From assembly GCF_016863655.1 (NCBI RefSeq), contig NZ_BOPH01000145.1:37269-101268 (forward strand): 64,000 nucleotides of DNA. Direction: 5' to 3'. A program made the translations under genes and the position numbers. Under the pieces are notes generated by a model. That model did no database searches, was not told the DNA's origin, and saw nothing but the letters and a program-made list of their open reading frames with translations. This DNA is from Virgisporangium ochraceum. GTDB taxonomy: Bacteria; Actinomycetota; Actinomycetes; Mycobacteriales; Micromonosporaceae. Every line of letters begins with the position of its first letter. Within the stretch, counting starts at the first letter, position 1. Below are positions 16,627-25,907 of the stretch, piece after piece.

Positions 16627-17214
16627 ATGCGTGACGGTTGGGAGAGCGCGTGCCTGCGCTACCGGCACCTCGCCACCGGCGGGAACCTCGCCGAGCACCC
16701 GCCGCAGGGTGGCCTGCGTCTGCTCGCCGACGAGTCGAGCTACTCCGAGGCGATGCTCGGTTACGCCCGCTTCTACGGTCACAACCCGACCGACCTGTTC
16801 ATCGCGGCCGGTCCTGGAATCGTCAACCGCGCTGTCGGCCGTCGGGTGGACGAGATGGCGACGCCCGCCTGGCGTGACCACACCCAGGCCCGCAGCGTCC
16901 TCACCGACCGTCGGATCCTCGTCGATGCGCACGGGCACTGGCGGACCTTCCCGCACGACCGTCTCCTCGAGCTCACCGGCGACGGACGCTGGACGTTCGT
17001 CATGCGCTTCGAGGGCGACGAACCGCTGATGCTGTACGGACCGTGGGCACCGTTCTTCATGGTCGCCACCGCGTGGCTCCTGTACGGACCCGGCGGGCTG
17101 CGTCTGCCCGCACTGGCCGGCATCGCCGCCGCCGAGCGCGGGTGGGCCGAGCACCCGGACTCCGACCCGTCGATGCCACCCGGTGACGACGAGGACGAGG
17201 ACGAGGACGGCTGA
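16627..17214 (+). CDS. Hypothetical protein, acidic C terminus
   Basis: 195 residues from ATG 16627. The sequence has an aromatic-rich N-terminal part (YSEAMLGYARFYGHNPTDLF), a beta-type centre (SVLTDRRILVDAHGHWRTF, WTFVMRFEGDEPLMLYGPW) reminiscent of PH-like or DUF-type domains that read out as R-xLxxTDRRLLV, a short hydrophobic stretch (FFMVATAWLLYG) and a terminal run of Asp/Glu (DDEDEDED). No ribosome site is visible, and the in-frame sequence upstream (back to a TAG at 16582) lacks a start codon, so a leaderless transcript is possible. Function unknown. Confidence 0.6.
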   Translation: MRDGWESACLRYRHLATGGNLAEHPPQGGLRLLADESSYSEAMLGYARFYGHNPTDLFIAAGPGIVNRAVGRRVDEMATPAWRDHTQARSVLTDRRILVDAHGHWRTFPHDRLLELTGDGRWTFVMRFEGDEPLMLYGPWAPFFMVATAWLLYGPGGLRLPALAGIAAAERGWAEHPDSDPSMPPGDDEDEDEDG

Positions 17215-17325
17215 GCGGGAGGCGCGATGTGGCGACGGCGGCACAGGCGGCAGGAACCGACCGAGGTGATCGAGCGGGCGTCCGTCCTGTCGTCCCGGTC
17301 GGTGCCTGTTCGGGGCGGAAGGCGG

Positions 17326-18114
17326 CTACACCTTGCGGGCGACCCCGCAGTAGACGTTTAGCTTGCGGGGATCGGTCCCCGGGTCGGGCCGCCACAGCGG
17401 GGTCGGTACGACCCCGGGCTCGACCAGTTCGAGACCGTGGAAGAAGCCGCGGATCTGGTCGGGCGTGCGCAGGTGGTAGTCGGCGCCGCCGCTGCGGGCG
17501 GTGTTGACGGCCTCGATCGACTCGGGCGTCACCACGCTGTCGTTGATCACCAGGTAGCTGCCGACCGGAACCGCGTCGACGAAGCGGTCGACGATCTCGC
17601 CGGGACCGGGATCGTCGGTGTCGGCGACGTTGCCCAGGATCCCCAGCATCATCACCGCGACCGGCTGCGAGAAGTCCAGGGTCGCGGCCGCCGCCTCCAG
17701 CACGGCGTCCGGCCGGCGGACGTCGGCGTCGACGTAGTCGGTGACGCCCTCGGCACTGCCGGTCAGCAGGGCCCGCGCGTGGACCAGGACCAGCGGGTCG
17801 TTGTCCATGTACACGATCTTGGACTCGGGCGCGATCCCCTGCGCCACGTCGTGGGTGTTGTCGGCCGTCGGCAGGCCGGTGCCGAGGTCCAGGAACTGGC
17901 GGATGCCGACCTCGCCGGCCAGGAAGCGCACGACGCGACCGAGGAAGGCGCGCGACGCCACGGCGACCTCGACGACGTCGGGGTAGACCTGCCTCACCTG
18001 GTCGCCGACCGCCCGGTCAGCGGCGAAGTTGTCCTTGCCGCCCAACCAGTAGTTCCAGATCCGGGCGCTGTGCGGCACCTCGACGTTGAGTCGCGACGAC
18101 ACGTCCTGGTCCAT
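17326..18114 (-). CDS. SAM-dependent methyltransferase, PF04672 (DUF574) type
   Basis: 262 residues from ATG 18114, with GGGGC upstream. The N-terminal signature PHSARIWNYWLGGKDNF is diagnostic of the actinobacterial PF04672 family. The SAM-binding part reads FLDLGTGLPTADNTHDVAQ, then IVYMDNDPLVLVHARALL (acidic residue ending beta 2) and DYVDADVRRPDAVL. Members are abundant in streptomycetes and related genera; targets are mostly unknown. It stands alone, converging with the gene at 16627. Confidence 0.9.
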   Translation of the reverse strand: MDQDVSSRLNVEVPHSARIWNYWLGGKDNFAADRAVGDQVRQVYPDVVEVAVASRAFLGRVVRFLAGEVGIRQFLDLGTGLPTADNTHDVAQGIAPESKIVYMDNDPLVLVHARALLTGSAEGVTDYVDADVRRPDAVLEAAAATLDFSQPVAVMMLGILGNVADTDDPGPGEIVDRFVDAVPVGSYLVINDSVVTPESIEAVNTARSGGADYHLRTPDQIRGFFHGLELVEPGVVPTPLWRPDPGTDPRKLNVYCGVARKV

Positions 18115-18202
18115 CACGATGCCCCTTCGTGGCGCGGTGGTCTGGATCGGAGCATACCGATGCCGGTACCGCCGTAGCGGCACCGGCACCGGGCCGCCGT
18201 GG

Positions 18203-18990
18203 CTACCGGGTGGACTCGCGGTTGAAGAGCCGCTTCGACCACAGGTACCCGCCCGCCGCGATCACCGCGCACCACGCCACGCCGATCGCCGCGCTGTTGC
18301 CGATCGGCGTGCCCATCAGCAGACCGCGGATCGTCTCGATCAGCGGGGTGAACGGCTGGTACTCGGCGAACCAGCGCAGCGCCGTGGGCATCGAGTCGGT
18401 CGGGACGAAGCCGCTGCCGAGGAACGGCAGGAGGACCAGCGGCAGCCCGACGTTGCTCGACGACTCCACGGTCCTGCTGGCGAGACCGAGCGCGACCGCC
18501 AGCCAGATGAAGGCGAACGACATCAGGGCGAGCATGCCGGCCAGCGCGAGCCAGTCACCGGGTCCCGCGGTGGGCCGGAACCCGATCGCGACGGCGACGC
18601 CCGTGACCAGCGCGACACCGAGCACGGTCTGGACCAGGCTGCCGAGCACGTGCCCGGTCAGCACCGACACGCGCGCGATGGCCATGGTGCGGAACCGGTC
18701 GACGATGCCCTCGGTCATGTCCATCGTCACGGAGATCGAGGTGCCCTGCACCACGGCGGTGATCGTCATGAGGAGGATCGCCGGGGTGACGTAGTTGACG
18801 TACTCCGCGCGGCCGCCCGACGGGCTGCCGATCCCGGCGCCGAGGGTGCCGCCGAACACGTAGACGAACAGGAGGAGGAAGACGATCGGCATGCCGACGA
18901 GGGTCAGCGTCATGCCCGGGTAGCGCAGCATGCGCTTGAGGTTGCGGCGCAGCATCGTCGCCGAGTCGATCAGCGGGTAGGTGAGAGTGC

Positions 18991-18994
<4 letters not shown>
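18203..18994 (-). CDS. ABC-2 type transporter permease
   Basis: 263 residues with six hydrophobic helices, e.g. MTLTLVGMPIVFLLLFVYVF, NYVTPAILLMTITAVVQGTS, LVQTVLGVALVTGVAVAIGF and LALAGMLALMSFAFIWLAVA. The overall plan and the VDRFRTMAI segment match DrrB-like ABC-2 permeases. Its start overlaps the end of the ATPase gene by four bases, so the two make one exporter. With the DUF4097 protein upstream it forms a three-gene operon; DrrAB-type pumps export hydrophobic drugs or lipids. Confidence 0.9.
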
Positions 18995-19919
<925 letters not shown>

Positions 19920-19920
<1 letters not shown>

Positions 19921-20753
19921 TAGTTCCCTTCGGAGGAGCGGCGGACGGTGATGTCGCCGAAGCCGGTGTGTGCGCGGATGTCGAGGGTGTGACCGGGTGC
20001 CGGCTCGATCGCGTTCTGCACGCGTCCATGACCGGTCTTGAGGGTGAAGCGGGCGGCGGACCCGGCGGCGACGCCGATCTCCAGGTCCCCGGCGGACGTG
20101 CGCACCGTGACCGCGTCGCGCGCGACCTCGCCGATGCGGATGGTGCCGTTGGAGGTCTTCGCGTCCACGGCGGCCTCGGCCCGGCCGACCGAGATGTCGC
20201 CGTTGGACGACCGCACCCGCAGCGCGCCGGTGACGGTGCCGAGGTCGGTGGGCCCGTTGGCGTTCTCCACGACCGCGGCCCCGTCGATCTCGCTGATCCG
20301 CACCCGGCCGCTGCCGGTCGCGACCTCGGCGTCGCCGACGACCCGCTCGACGGTGACGTGGCCGGTCGTGTCGAGCCGGAGCCGGCCGGTCCGGCCGAGG
20401 TGGAAGTGTCCGGCGGAGGTCGTGAAGCGGTACTCCCCCAGCACGCCCGTGCTGCCGACGTCGCCGGCCGCCATCTCGCCGCGCACCGTCGAGCCGGTCG
20501 GCAGCTCGACGAGCACGGCGACCGAGTGCGTCCGCCGGGAGAGGTCGAGGGTCCGCGGCCCGCGGACGCTCAGGGTGCCGTCGACGAACTCGACCCGCGT
20601 GCGCTGCGCGGCCCGCACGTCGGAGTCGTCCGACGCGTTGCTCGGCCGCACCTCGACGACGGTGTCGGTGCGGTCACTCGCCGCGATCCGGACGTCGCCG
20701 ACGGACAGGTCGATTCTGAGGGAGATCGGGTCGGGGGTGGTGAAGACCGGCAT
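19920..20753 (-). CDS. DUF4097-type beta-helix (adhesin-like) protein
   Basis: 277 residues from ATG 20753, with AGGAGC about 5 bases upstream. After MPVFTTPDPISLRIDLSVGD the protein is a series of short beta strands with repeating SNGDISVGRA, SNGTIRIGEV, SAGDLEIGVA turns, which is the right-handed beta-helix pattern of the DUF4097 family. There is no signal peptide. In actinobacteria such proteins often sit with DrrAB exporters and a regulator, as here. First gene of the operon and divergent from the SARP activator; role in the transporter system unknown. Confidence 0.85.
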
Positions 20754-20764
20754 CGTGTGCTCCT

Positions 20765-20798
20765 GTTCTCGGTGGCAGGTTCTCGGTGACACGAGAAC
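20765..20798. promoter_or_regulatory. Triple GTTCTCG operator-like site
   Basis: GTTCTCGGTG occurs as direct copies at 20765-20774 and 20779-20788, and CGAGAAC (inverted) at 20792-20798, giving GTTCTCG-N6-CGAGAAC. It lies just upstream of the DUF4097 start in the divergent region facing the SARP gene, so it may be bound by a regulator of the exporter operon or of the SARP gene. Confidence 0.45.
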
Positions 20799-20809
20799 GA
20801 TGGCCGGCG

Positions 20810-20862
20810 GCGCTGACACGGCACTGAGCGCGCGCAGACAGCGGCGGTGGCCGCCTGTCAGC
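20810..20862. promoter_or_regulatory. 9-bp inverted repeat in the divergent promoter region
   Basis: GCGCTGACA at 20810-20818 is repeated inverted as TGTCAGCGC at 20854-20862, with a second imperfect dyad (GACAG-c-GGCGG / CCGCC-TGTC) nested inside. The spacing of 35 bases suits a dimeric regulator or looped structure near the SARP start at 20889. Confidence 0.35.
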
Positions 20863-20888
20863 GCGTGCCGGTCTGCGATCATGCGCGG

Positions 20889-23800
20889 GTGCGCGTTGAG
20901 CTTCTCGGTCCCCTCGCCGTCGTCGCCGACGACGCCGCGCCCGTGGACGTGCCCGGTGCCCGGCTGAAGATGCTGCTGGCGCGGCTCGCCCTGGAGGCGG
21001 GCCGCCCGGTACACCCCGACACGCTCGTCGACGATCTGTGGGGCGAGCAGGCGCCGTCCGGAACCGCGGCGGCGCTGCAGGCGCTGGTGTCGCGGCTGCG
21101 GCGGGTGCTGGGCGGCGCCGGCGCGGTGGAGCTCGCGGCGGGCGGCTACCGGCTCGCGGTGGAGGCCGCCGACGTCGACGCGCACCGGTTCGAGGAGCTG
21201 GCCGGCCGGGGACGACGGGAACTGGCCGCGGGCCGGCCGGAGGACGCCGCCGCCACGCTGGAGGCCGCGGCCCGGCTGTGGCGGGGTCCGGCGCTGTCCG
21301 ACGTCCTCGACGCGACGTTCGCCCGCAACGCCGCCACCCGGCTGCAGGAGGTACGGGCGGGTGCGGACGAGGACCGGTTCGAGGCGGAGCTGCGGCTGGG
21401 CCGGCACGCGGAGGTCCTCGCCGACCTGGGCACAGCGGCCGCGGAGCGCCCGCTCGGCGAGCGGCTGGCCGCCCTGCGGATGCGGGCGCTGGCGGCGGCC
21501 GGGCGGCAGTCGGACGCCCTCGCCGTCTTCGAGGAGATGCGGGTGCGCCTCGGCGACGAGCTCGGCGTCGACCCGTCCCCCGAGCTGCGGGAGGTGCACC
21601 TGGGGCTGCTGCGCGGCGAGCTGGAGCGCCCCGCGGCCCGGCCCCTGCCGGCGCAGCCGAGCCGGCTGCCGGCGAGCGTCAGCACGTTCGTCGGGCGCGA
21701 GGAGGAGCTGACCACCCTGTCCCGTTTGATGTCCGGGTCACGCCTGGTGACGATCGTCGGGCCGGGCGGGGCCGGCAAGACCCGGCTGGCGCTCGAGGGC
21801 GCCCGGTCGGTCCCACGGGTGTGGTTCGTCCCGCTGGCCGGCCTGACCGAGCCCGGCGGGCTCGCCGACGCCGTCGTGGGTGTGGTGGGTTCCTCCGGCG
21901 GCCGGCTGTACGACGGAGGGCAACCGGCGTCGGCCGTCGACCGGCTGGCCGAGCTGCTCGACGTCGGCGACGCCCTGCTGCTGCTGGACAACTGCGAGCA
22001 CCTCGTCGACGCGTCCGCCGCGCTGGCCGACGAGCTGCTGCGCCGCCTGCCGCAGCTGCGGATCCTGGCCACGAGCCGGGAGCCGCTCGCCATCACCGGC
22101 GAGGCGCTGTGCCACCTCGGTCCGCTGGCGCTGCCCACCGCCGAGCCGGACCTCGCGGAGGCGGGGCGGGCGGCGGCGGTGCGGCTGTTCGTCGACCGCG
22201 CGGCCGGGGTGCGCCCGGGTTTCGCCTTCGACGAGTCCACTGTGGACGACGTGGTGGAGGTCTGCCGGCGGCTCGACGGGATGCCGCTCGCCCTGGAGCT
22301 CGCCGCCGCGAAGCTGCGCTCGATGCGGATCGACCAGGTGGCGCGCCGGCTCGACGACCGGTTCCGGCTGCTCACCTCCGGCAGCCGGGCGGCCCTGCCC
22401 CGCCAGCGCACGCTGCTCGCGATGGTCGAGTGGAGCTGGGACCTGCTCGACGAGTCCGAGCGGACCCTGGCCCGCCGGCTGGCCGTGTTCCCCGGCGGGG
22501 CCGACCTGCCCGCGCTGGAGGCGGTGTGCGCAGACGTGTCGCTGCCGGCCGACGACGTGCTCTACGTGGTCGACGCCCTGGTGGAGAAGTCCATCGTGCA
22601 GCAGGTCGGCGACCGGTACCGGATGCTGGAGACCGTCCGCGCCTACATGGCCGGACACCGCACCGAGGACGTCTCGGGCCGGTTCGCCGCCTACTACCTG
22701 GACCTGGCCGAGCGGCACGAGCCGAGGCTGCGCACCCGGGAGCAGCTCGACGCGATCGCGGTCTTCGACGCCGAGCAGGACAACCTGGTCGCCGCGCTGC
22801 GCGTCACCCTCGACGCCCGCGACGCGGCGACGGCCTACCGGTTCGTGAAGGCGCTGTTCTGGTACTGGGCGAACCGTGGCCTGAACACCCAGCTGGAGAC
22901 GTTCACCGGCGCGCTGCTGCAGCTCGGTGACGACGTGCCGCCGCAGGCCAGGCGCGCGTTCGAGCTGCTGCGGTCGGCGTCCGGCGCGCGCGAGGTCCAC
23001 CCGGCGCGCCTGTTGTGGATCACGCAGCACGCCTTCTCCTCCCGGGCCGACGACCATGTCGAGCAGGCGCTGGACTCGCCCGACCCGTGGGTCCGCGCCA
23101 CCGCGAACTGGGCGCACAACTTCACCCTGGTCGAGGCCGGCGACCTCGACGGCGGCCTGCGCGCCCGCGAGCTGGCGCTGCGGGGCTTCGAGGAGGTCGG
23201 CGACCGCTGGGGCATCGTCATGGGTCTCCTCGCGCAGGGTCGCGGCCCGTCGCTGCGCGGCGACTTCGCCACGTCGGTCGCGTTGTTCGAACGCGCCGTC
23301 GCGGTCAGTGCCGAACTGGGGACCGAGGACTACCTCTACTGGACCAGGAACCGCCTGGCCCGCGAGCGCATGCGCGCCGGCGACCTGGAGGGCTCGTGGC
23401 GCGACCTGAGCGCGATGCGCGAGCGGACGGCCGCGCTCGGCCACCGGCGCCGCGACGCGGGCCTGCTGTTCAGTGTCGCCAACTGGCAGCGCCGCGCGGG
23501 CGAGCTGGACGCGTCCGAGGCGAGCCTGGACTCGCTCGAGGCGCAGGTCCACCGGCTTCCGTACCCCGAGCACATGGCCCGCGACCTGATCGCCGGCACC
23601 AGGATGATGAACCGCCTCATGGACCGCGACGCGCCGGCGGCCCGGGCCCTGCTGCCGAACGCCGTCCGCCCGAACTTCACGCGTGCGCAGAGCAACGGCC
23701 TGGCGTGGGCCGCGGAGCAGGTGGGGGAACTGCTGGCCCTGGAGGACCGTCCGGCGGAGGCCGCCACCGCGCTGGGGCTGAGCGAGGCCATCCGGGGCGC

Positions 23801-23954
23801 GTTCGACCATGGTGAGCCGGTGCTGCGGGTCCTGGTGGAGTCCCTGGTCGACCGGCTCGGCGACGCCGGCTACCGGGAGGCGTACGCCCACGGCGCCGGC
23901 CTGGCGAGGCCGGTGGCCCTGGACCGCCTGGCCTCGCTGACCGGCCGGGCGTAG
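20889..23954 (+). CDS. AfsR/SARP-family transcriptional activator with NB-ARC and TPR-like domains
   Basis: 1021 residues from GTG 20889. Residues 1-95 are the OmpR-type winged helix of SARP proteins (DVPGARLKMLLARLAL, LVDDLWGEQAPSGTAAALQA LVSRLRRVL), followed by the BTAD helical domain to about 245 (GDELGVDPSPELREVHLGLL). The NB-ARC ATPase begins at FVGREEELTTL (about 268) with Walker A GPGGAGKT near 291, LLLLDNCEHL as Walker B and ILATSREPL. The C-terminal ~450 residues are TPR/MalT-like helices. Such proteins activate secondary-metabolite or transporter genes by binding direct repeats near promoters. It is divergent from the DUF4097-DrrAB operon, its most likely target. Confidence 0.93.
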   Translation: MRVELLGPLAVVADDAAPVDVPGARLKMLLARLALEAGRPVHPDTLVDDLWGEQAPSGTAAALQALVSRLRRVLGGAGAVELAAGGYRLAVEAADVDAHRFEELAGRGRRELAAGRPEDAAATLEAAARLWRGPALSDVLDATFARNAATRLQEVRAGADEDRFEAELRLGRHAEVLADLGTAAAERPLGERLAALRMRALAAAGRQSDALAVFEEMRVRLGDELGVDPSPELREVHLGLLRGELERPAARPLPAQPSRLPASVSTFVGREEELTTLSRLMSGSRLVTIVGPGGAGKTRLALEGARSVPRVWFVPLAGLTEPGGLADAVVGVVGSSGGRLYDGGQPASAVDRLAELLDVGDALLLLDNCEHLVDASAALADELLRRLPQLRILATSREPLAITGEALCHLGPLALPTAEPDLAEAGRAAAVRLFVDRAAGVRPGFAFDESTVDDVVEVCRRLDGMPLALELAAAKLRSMRIDQVARRLDDRFRLLTSGSRAALPRQRTLLAMVEWSWDLLDESERTLARRLAVFPGGADLPALEAVCADVSLPADDVLYVVDALVEKSIVQQVGDRYRMLETVRAYMAGHRTEDVSGRFAAYYLDLAERHEPRLRTREQLDAIAVFDAEQDNLVAALRVTLDARDAATAYRFVKALFWYWANRGLNTQLETFTGALLQLGDDVPPQARRAFELLRSASGAREVHPARLLWITQHAFSSRADDHVEQALDSPDPWVRATANWAHNFTLVEAGDLDGGLRARELALRGFEEVGDRWGIVMGLLAQGRGPSLRGDFATSVALFERAVAVSAELGTEDYLYWTRNRLARERMRAGDLEGSWRDLSAMRERTAALGHRRRDAGLLFSVANWQRRAGELDASEASLDSLEAQVHRLPYPEHMARDLIAGTRMMNRLMDRDAPAARALLPNAVRPNFTRAQSNGLAWAAEQVGELLALEDRPAEAATALGLSEAIRGAFDHGEPVLRVLVESLVDRLGDAGYREAYAHGAGLARPVALDRLASLTGRA
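22235..22247. repeat. Iterated palindrome, reference copy
   Basis: GTCCAC-T-GTGGAC is the most complete copy of a short palindrome found at eleven positions: 14261, 22235, 25884, 26784, 29055, 38813, 48456, 55295, 56191, 56280 and 60242 (starts). Variants change only the central base or two (A, T, AA, TT, AT) or an outer base. Copies occur in coding and non-coding DNA on both gene strands. Confidence 0.7.
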
Positions 23955-23955
23955 C

Positions 23956-23989
23956 GGGGTTTTCCCCACCCGGTACCGGGGATTTCCCC
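23956..23989. promoter_or_regulatory. Tandem GGGG-N4-CCCC dyads, 22 bp apart
   Basis: GGGGTTTTCCCC (23956-23967) and GGGGATTTCCCC (23978-23989) follow the SARP stop codon, with TTTCCCCACC repeated 22 bases apart and a CCGGTACCGG palindrome between. The spacing of two helical turns fits a regulator site for the serine hydrolase gene at 24078; alternatively the dyads terminate the SARP transcript. Confidence 0.4.
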
Positions 23990-24041
23990 ACCATGAGCCG
24001 GCTGCTGGCCGGATGGAGGCGGGCGCGCGTTCTTCGTAGCT

Positions 24042-24055
24042 TGAGGAAAACCTCA
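24042..24055. promoter_or_regulatory. Small dyad TGAGG-AAAA-CCTCA upstream of serine hydrolase
   Basis: A 5-base inverted repeat with an A4 loop lies 22 bases before the start codon at 24078 and just upstream of the GGGAG ribosome site. It may be an operator or a 5' leader hairpin; too short for certainty. Confidence 0.25.
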
Positions 24056-24077
24056 TTCGAGCTGTTCGGGAGACGAC

Positions 24078-25274
24078 ATGTTCCGCACCGGGATCACGGT
24101 GACCACGTTGGCGAGCGCGTTGGCGAGTGCGTTGGTGGGTGCGGTGGCGAGTGCGGTGGCTCTGCTGCTGCTGACCGGAGGCGTCGCACACGCCACCGGC
24201 ACCCGGCACCGCTACGACCAGGCGCAGTTGCAGCGCGACCTCGACGCCATCCACGACACCGGGGTCTCGGGCGTGCTCGCCGAGGTCACCATCGGGTCGC
24301 GCCGCCTGCGCGGTACCGCCGGCGTCGCCGACCTCGACGCGGGCGGGCCGGTCGCCGCCGACGGCTACTTCCGGATGGGCAGCAACACCAAGACGTTCGT
24401 GGCGGTGGTGGTGCTGCAACTGGTCGCGGAGGGCCGGCTCTCGCTCGACGACCCGGTCGAGCGCTGGCTTCCCGGTCTGGTCGCCGGCAACGGCAACGAC
24501 GGCGCGGCCGTCACCGTCCGCCAGCTGCTCCAGCACACCAGCGGGCTCCACGACTACACCGACGACCTGCTCGCCCGGATCGGCTCGGTCGAGGACTACC
24601 AGCGGTTCCGGTACGAGAGGTTCACCCCGCACCAGCTGGTCGCCATGGCGATGGCGCACGGGCCCGACTTCGCACCCGGCCGGGGCTGGAAATACTCCAA
24701 CACCAACTACGTCCTCGCCGGACTGGTCATCGGCAGGGTCACCGGCCGCGACTGGGCCCGCGAGGTCCGCGACCGCGTCGTCCGCCCGCTCGGTCTGCGG
24801 CACACCTACGCTCCCGGCGACGCCACCGACCTGCCCGGCCCGCACGCCGCCGCCTACCTCTACTTCGACCGCGACACGCCGATCGAGACCGCCGACGCCA
24901 GCGTGACGTGGGCCGACGCCGCCGGCGCGCTGGTGACCACCGCCTCCGACCTGAGCCGGTTCTGGTCCGCCGTCGGCCGGGGCACGCTCCTGCGGGCCGC
25001 GCAGGCGAAGCAGATGCGCACCACCGTCGCGGGCAGCACGTTCGAGGAGGAGCGGCCGGGCGGCCGCTACGGGCTGGGCATCGAGTGGGCACCGCTGTCG
25101 TGCGGTGGCGGCTACTGGAGCCACGCCGGCGACATGCCCGGCTTCAGTACCCGGACGGGCGTCAGCGCCGACGGACGCAGGACCGTCGTCATCTCCACGT
25201 CGACCTCCGCCGAGTCCCCGGTGGACCGGGCCGCGTTCGCGATGATCGACCACGCACTGTGCGGCATCGGATAG
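24078..25274 (+). CDS. Secreted serine hydrolase (class C beta-lactamase / DD-peptidase family)
   Basis: 398 residues from ATG 24078, preceded by GGGAG. The signal peptide is long and internally repetitive (LASALASALVGAVASAVALL) and ends near GGVAHA. Catalytic motifs of the serine beta-lactamase-like family are present: SxxK as MGSNTKTF (about residue 105), YxN as KYSNTNYVLAG (about 208), and HxG as YWSHAGDMPGF (about 347). Family members are D-alanyl-D-alanine carboxypeptidases, esterases or beta-lactamases acting outside the membrane. Single gene between the SARP activator and a strong terminator. Confidence 0.9.
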   Translation: MFRTGITVTTLASALASALVGAVASAVALLLLTGGVAHATGTRHRYDQAQLQRDLDAIHDTGVSGVLAEVTIGSRRLRGTAGVADLDAGGPVAADGYFRMGSNTKTFVAVVVLQLVAEGRLSLDDPVERWLPGLVAGNGNDGAAVTVRQLLQHTSGLHDYTDDLLARIGSVEDYQRFRYERFTPHQLVAMAMAHGPDFAPGRGWKYSNTNYVLAGLVIGRVTGRDWAREVRDRVVRPLGLRHTYAPGDATDLPGPHAAAYLYFDRDTPIETADASVTWADAAGALVTTASDLSRFWSAVGRGTLLRAAQAKQMRTTVAGSTFEEERPGGRYGLGIEWAPLSCGGGYWSHAGDMPGFSTRTGVSADGRRTVVISTSTSAESPVDRAAFAMIDHALCGIG

Positions 25275-25303
25275 CCCGCACACCCACGAGCCATCCGAGC
25301 CAC

Positions 25304-25339
25304 CCGACGACGCGAGGCCCTGGCGCCTCGCGTCGTCGG
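25304..25339. terminator. Perfect 15-bp stem hairpin
   Basis: Arms 25304-25318 and 25325-25339 are perfectly complementary with a 6-base loop. It lies 30 bases after the serine hydrolase stop and 51 bases before the stop of the converging gene, consistent with a bidirectional intrinsic terminator without a U tract. Confidence 0.8.
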
Positions 25340-25389
25340 CCCACGCCCTACCCCGTCGGGCCCGTCGGCCGTGGTCGGGGGGTCGTCGG

Positions 25390-25788
25390 CTACCGGCCGG
25401 TGTCGGTGGGGGTAGCGGTGTCGGTGGGGGTAGCGGTGCCGGTGGGGGTAGCGGTGCCGGTGGGGGTAGCGGTGCCGGTGTCGGTGGGGGCAGCGGTGGC
25501 AGCGTCGGCCGCGTCGGGTGCCGGTGTGCGGGCCTTGTCGCGCCTGCGGTTGCGGGCCGACCGGAGCTTTCCCACCAGCGCGGCGCCGACGCCAGCCGCG
25601 ACGGCGATCTTCAGGGCCGTCGCGGTCCACCCGAGGCCCTTGAGGGTGAGCCAGAGCGCGACCGGCGAGGGGCGGTTGTCGTGCCACCGGATCGAGATCA
25701 CGAGAACCGTCACCGCCAGGGCGGTGCCGCCCAGCAGAAGCAACACACGGGCGATCGGAGTACCGCCGAGCTGTCGTATCGTTCGCAT
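25390..25788 (-). CDS. Small membrane protein with Thr/Pro repeat tail
   Basis: 132 residues from ATG 25788. There are two hydrophobic helices (about 14-34, VLLLLGGTALAVTVLVISI, and 58-76, ALKIAVAAGVGAALVGKL), a basic stretch KLRSARNRRRDKARTP, then a low-complexity tail built from ATPTGT/ATPTDT units. The tail is encoded by an 18-bp tandem repeat at 25399-25494. The start codon sits in the spacer of a perfect inverted repeat. Such Thr-Pro tails can be cell-wall spacers, but with the basic stretch after helix two the tail is probably cytoplasmic. No family recognised. Confidence 0.6.
   Translation of the reverse strand: MRTIRQLGGTPIARVLLLLGGTALAVTVLVISIRWHDNRPSPVALWLTLKGLGWTATALKIAVAAGVGAALVGKLRSARNRRRDKARTPAPDAADAATAAPTDTGTATPTGTATPTGTATPTDTATPTDTGR
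25399..25494. repeat. 18-bp tandem repeat (five units)
   Basis: Units of the form GGTGYCGGTGGGGGTAGC run from 25399, four exactly abutting (25399, 25417, 25435, 25453) and a fifth at 25477 after a 6-base partial unit. The repeat is inside the coding region at 25390-25788 and encodes the Thr-Pro-rich tail. Repeat number is likely to vary between strains by slippage. Confidence 0.85.
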
Positions 25789-25799
25789 GGATACGACAG
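25771..25799. promoter_or_regulatory. Perfect 10-bp inverted repeat around a start codon
   Basis: CTGTCGTATC (25771-25780) and GATACGACAG (25790-25799) flank a 9-base spacer that contains the ATG (25786-25788) of the small membrane protein. A dimeric repressor bound here, or an mRNA hairpin, would block translation or transcription of this gene. Confidence 0.5.
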
Positions 25800-25907
25800 T
25801 GGGCGATGCACCCGGCCGGGTCGAGTGTGAGTCGGATTCCGGGCAGCACATCATTGTCCCACAACGGTTCCGGGCGCGATTCATCCACTGTGGACACACC
25901 GGTGGTG

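Noticed and set aside
17257..17310. Inverted repeat ACCGACCG / CGGTCGGT between converging genes as terminator
   Set aside because: The arms are only 8 bases with a loop of about 35 bases; too weak to call.
21738..25283. An 1181-codon minus-strand frame
   Set aside because: Antisense to the SARP activator and serine hydrolase, both with intact motifs; shadow frame.
25399..25494. CRISPR-like regular repeat
   Set aside because: The 18-bp units are directly tandem without spacers and encode a protein tail.
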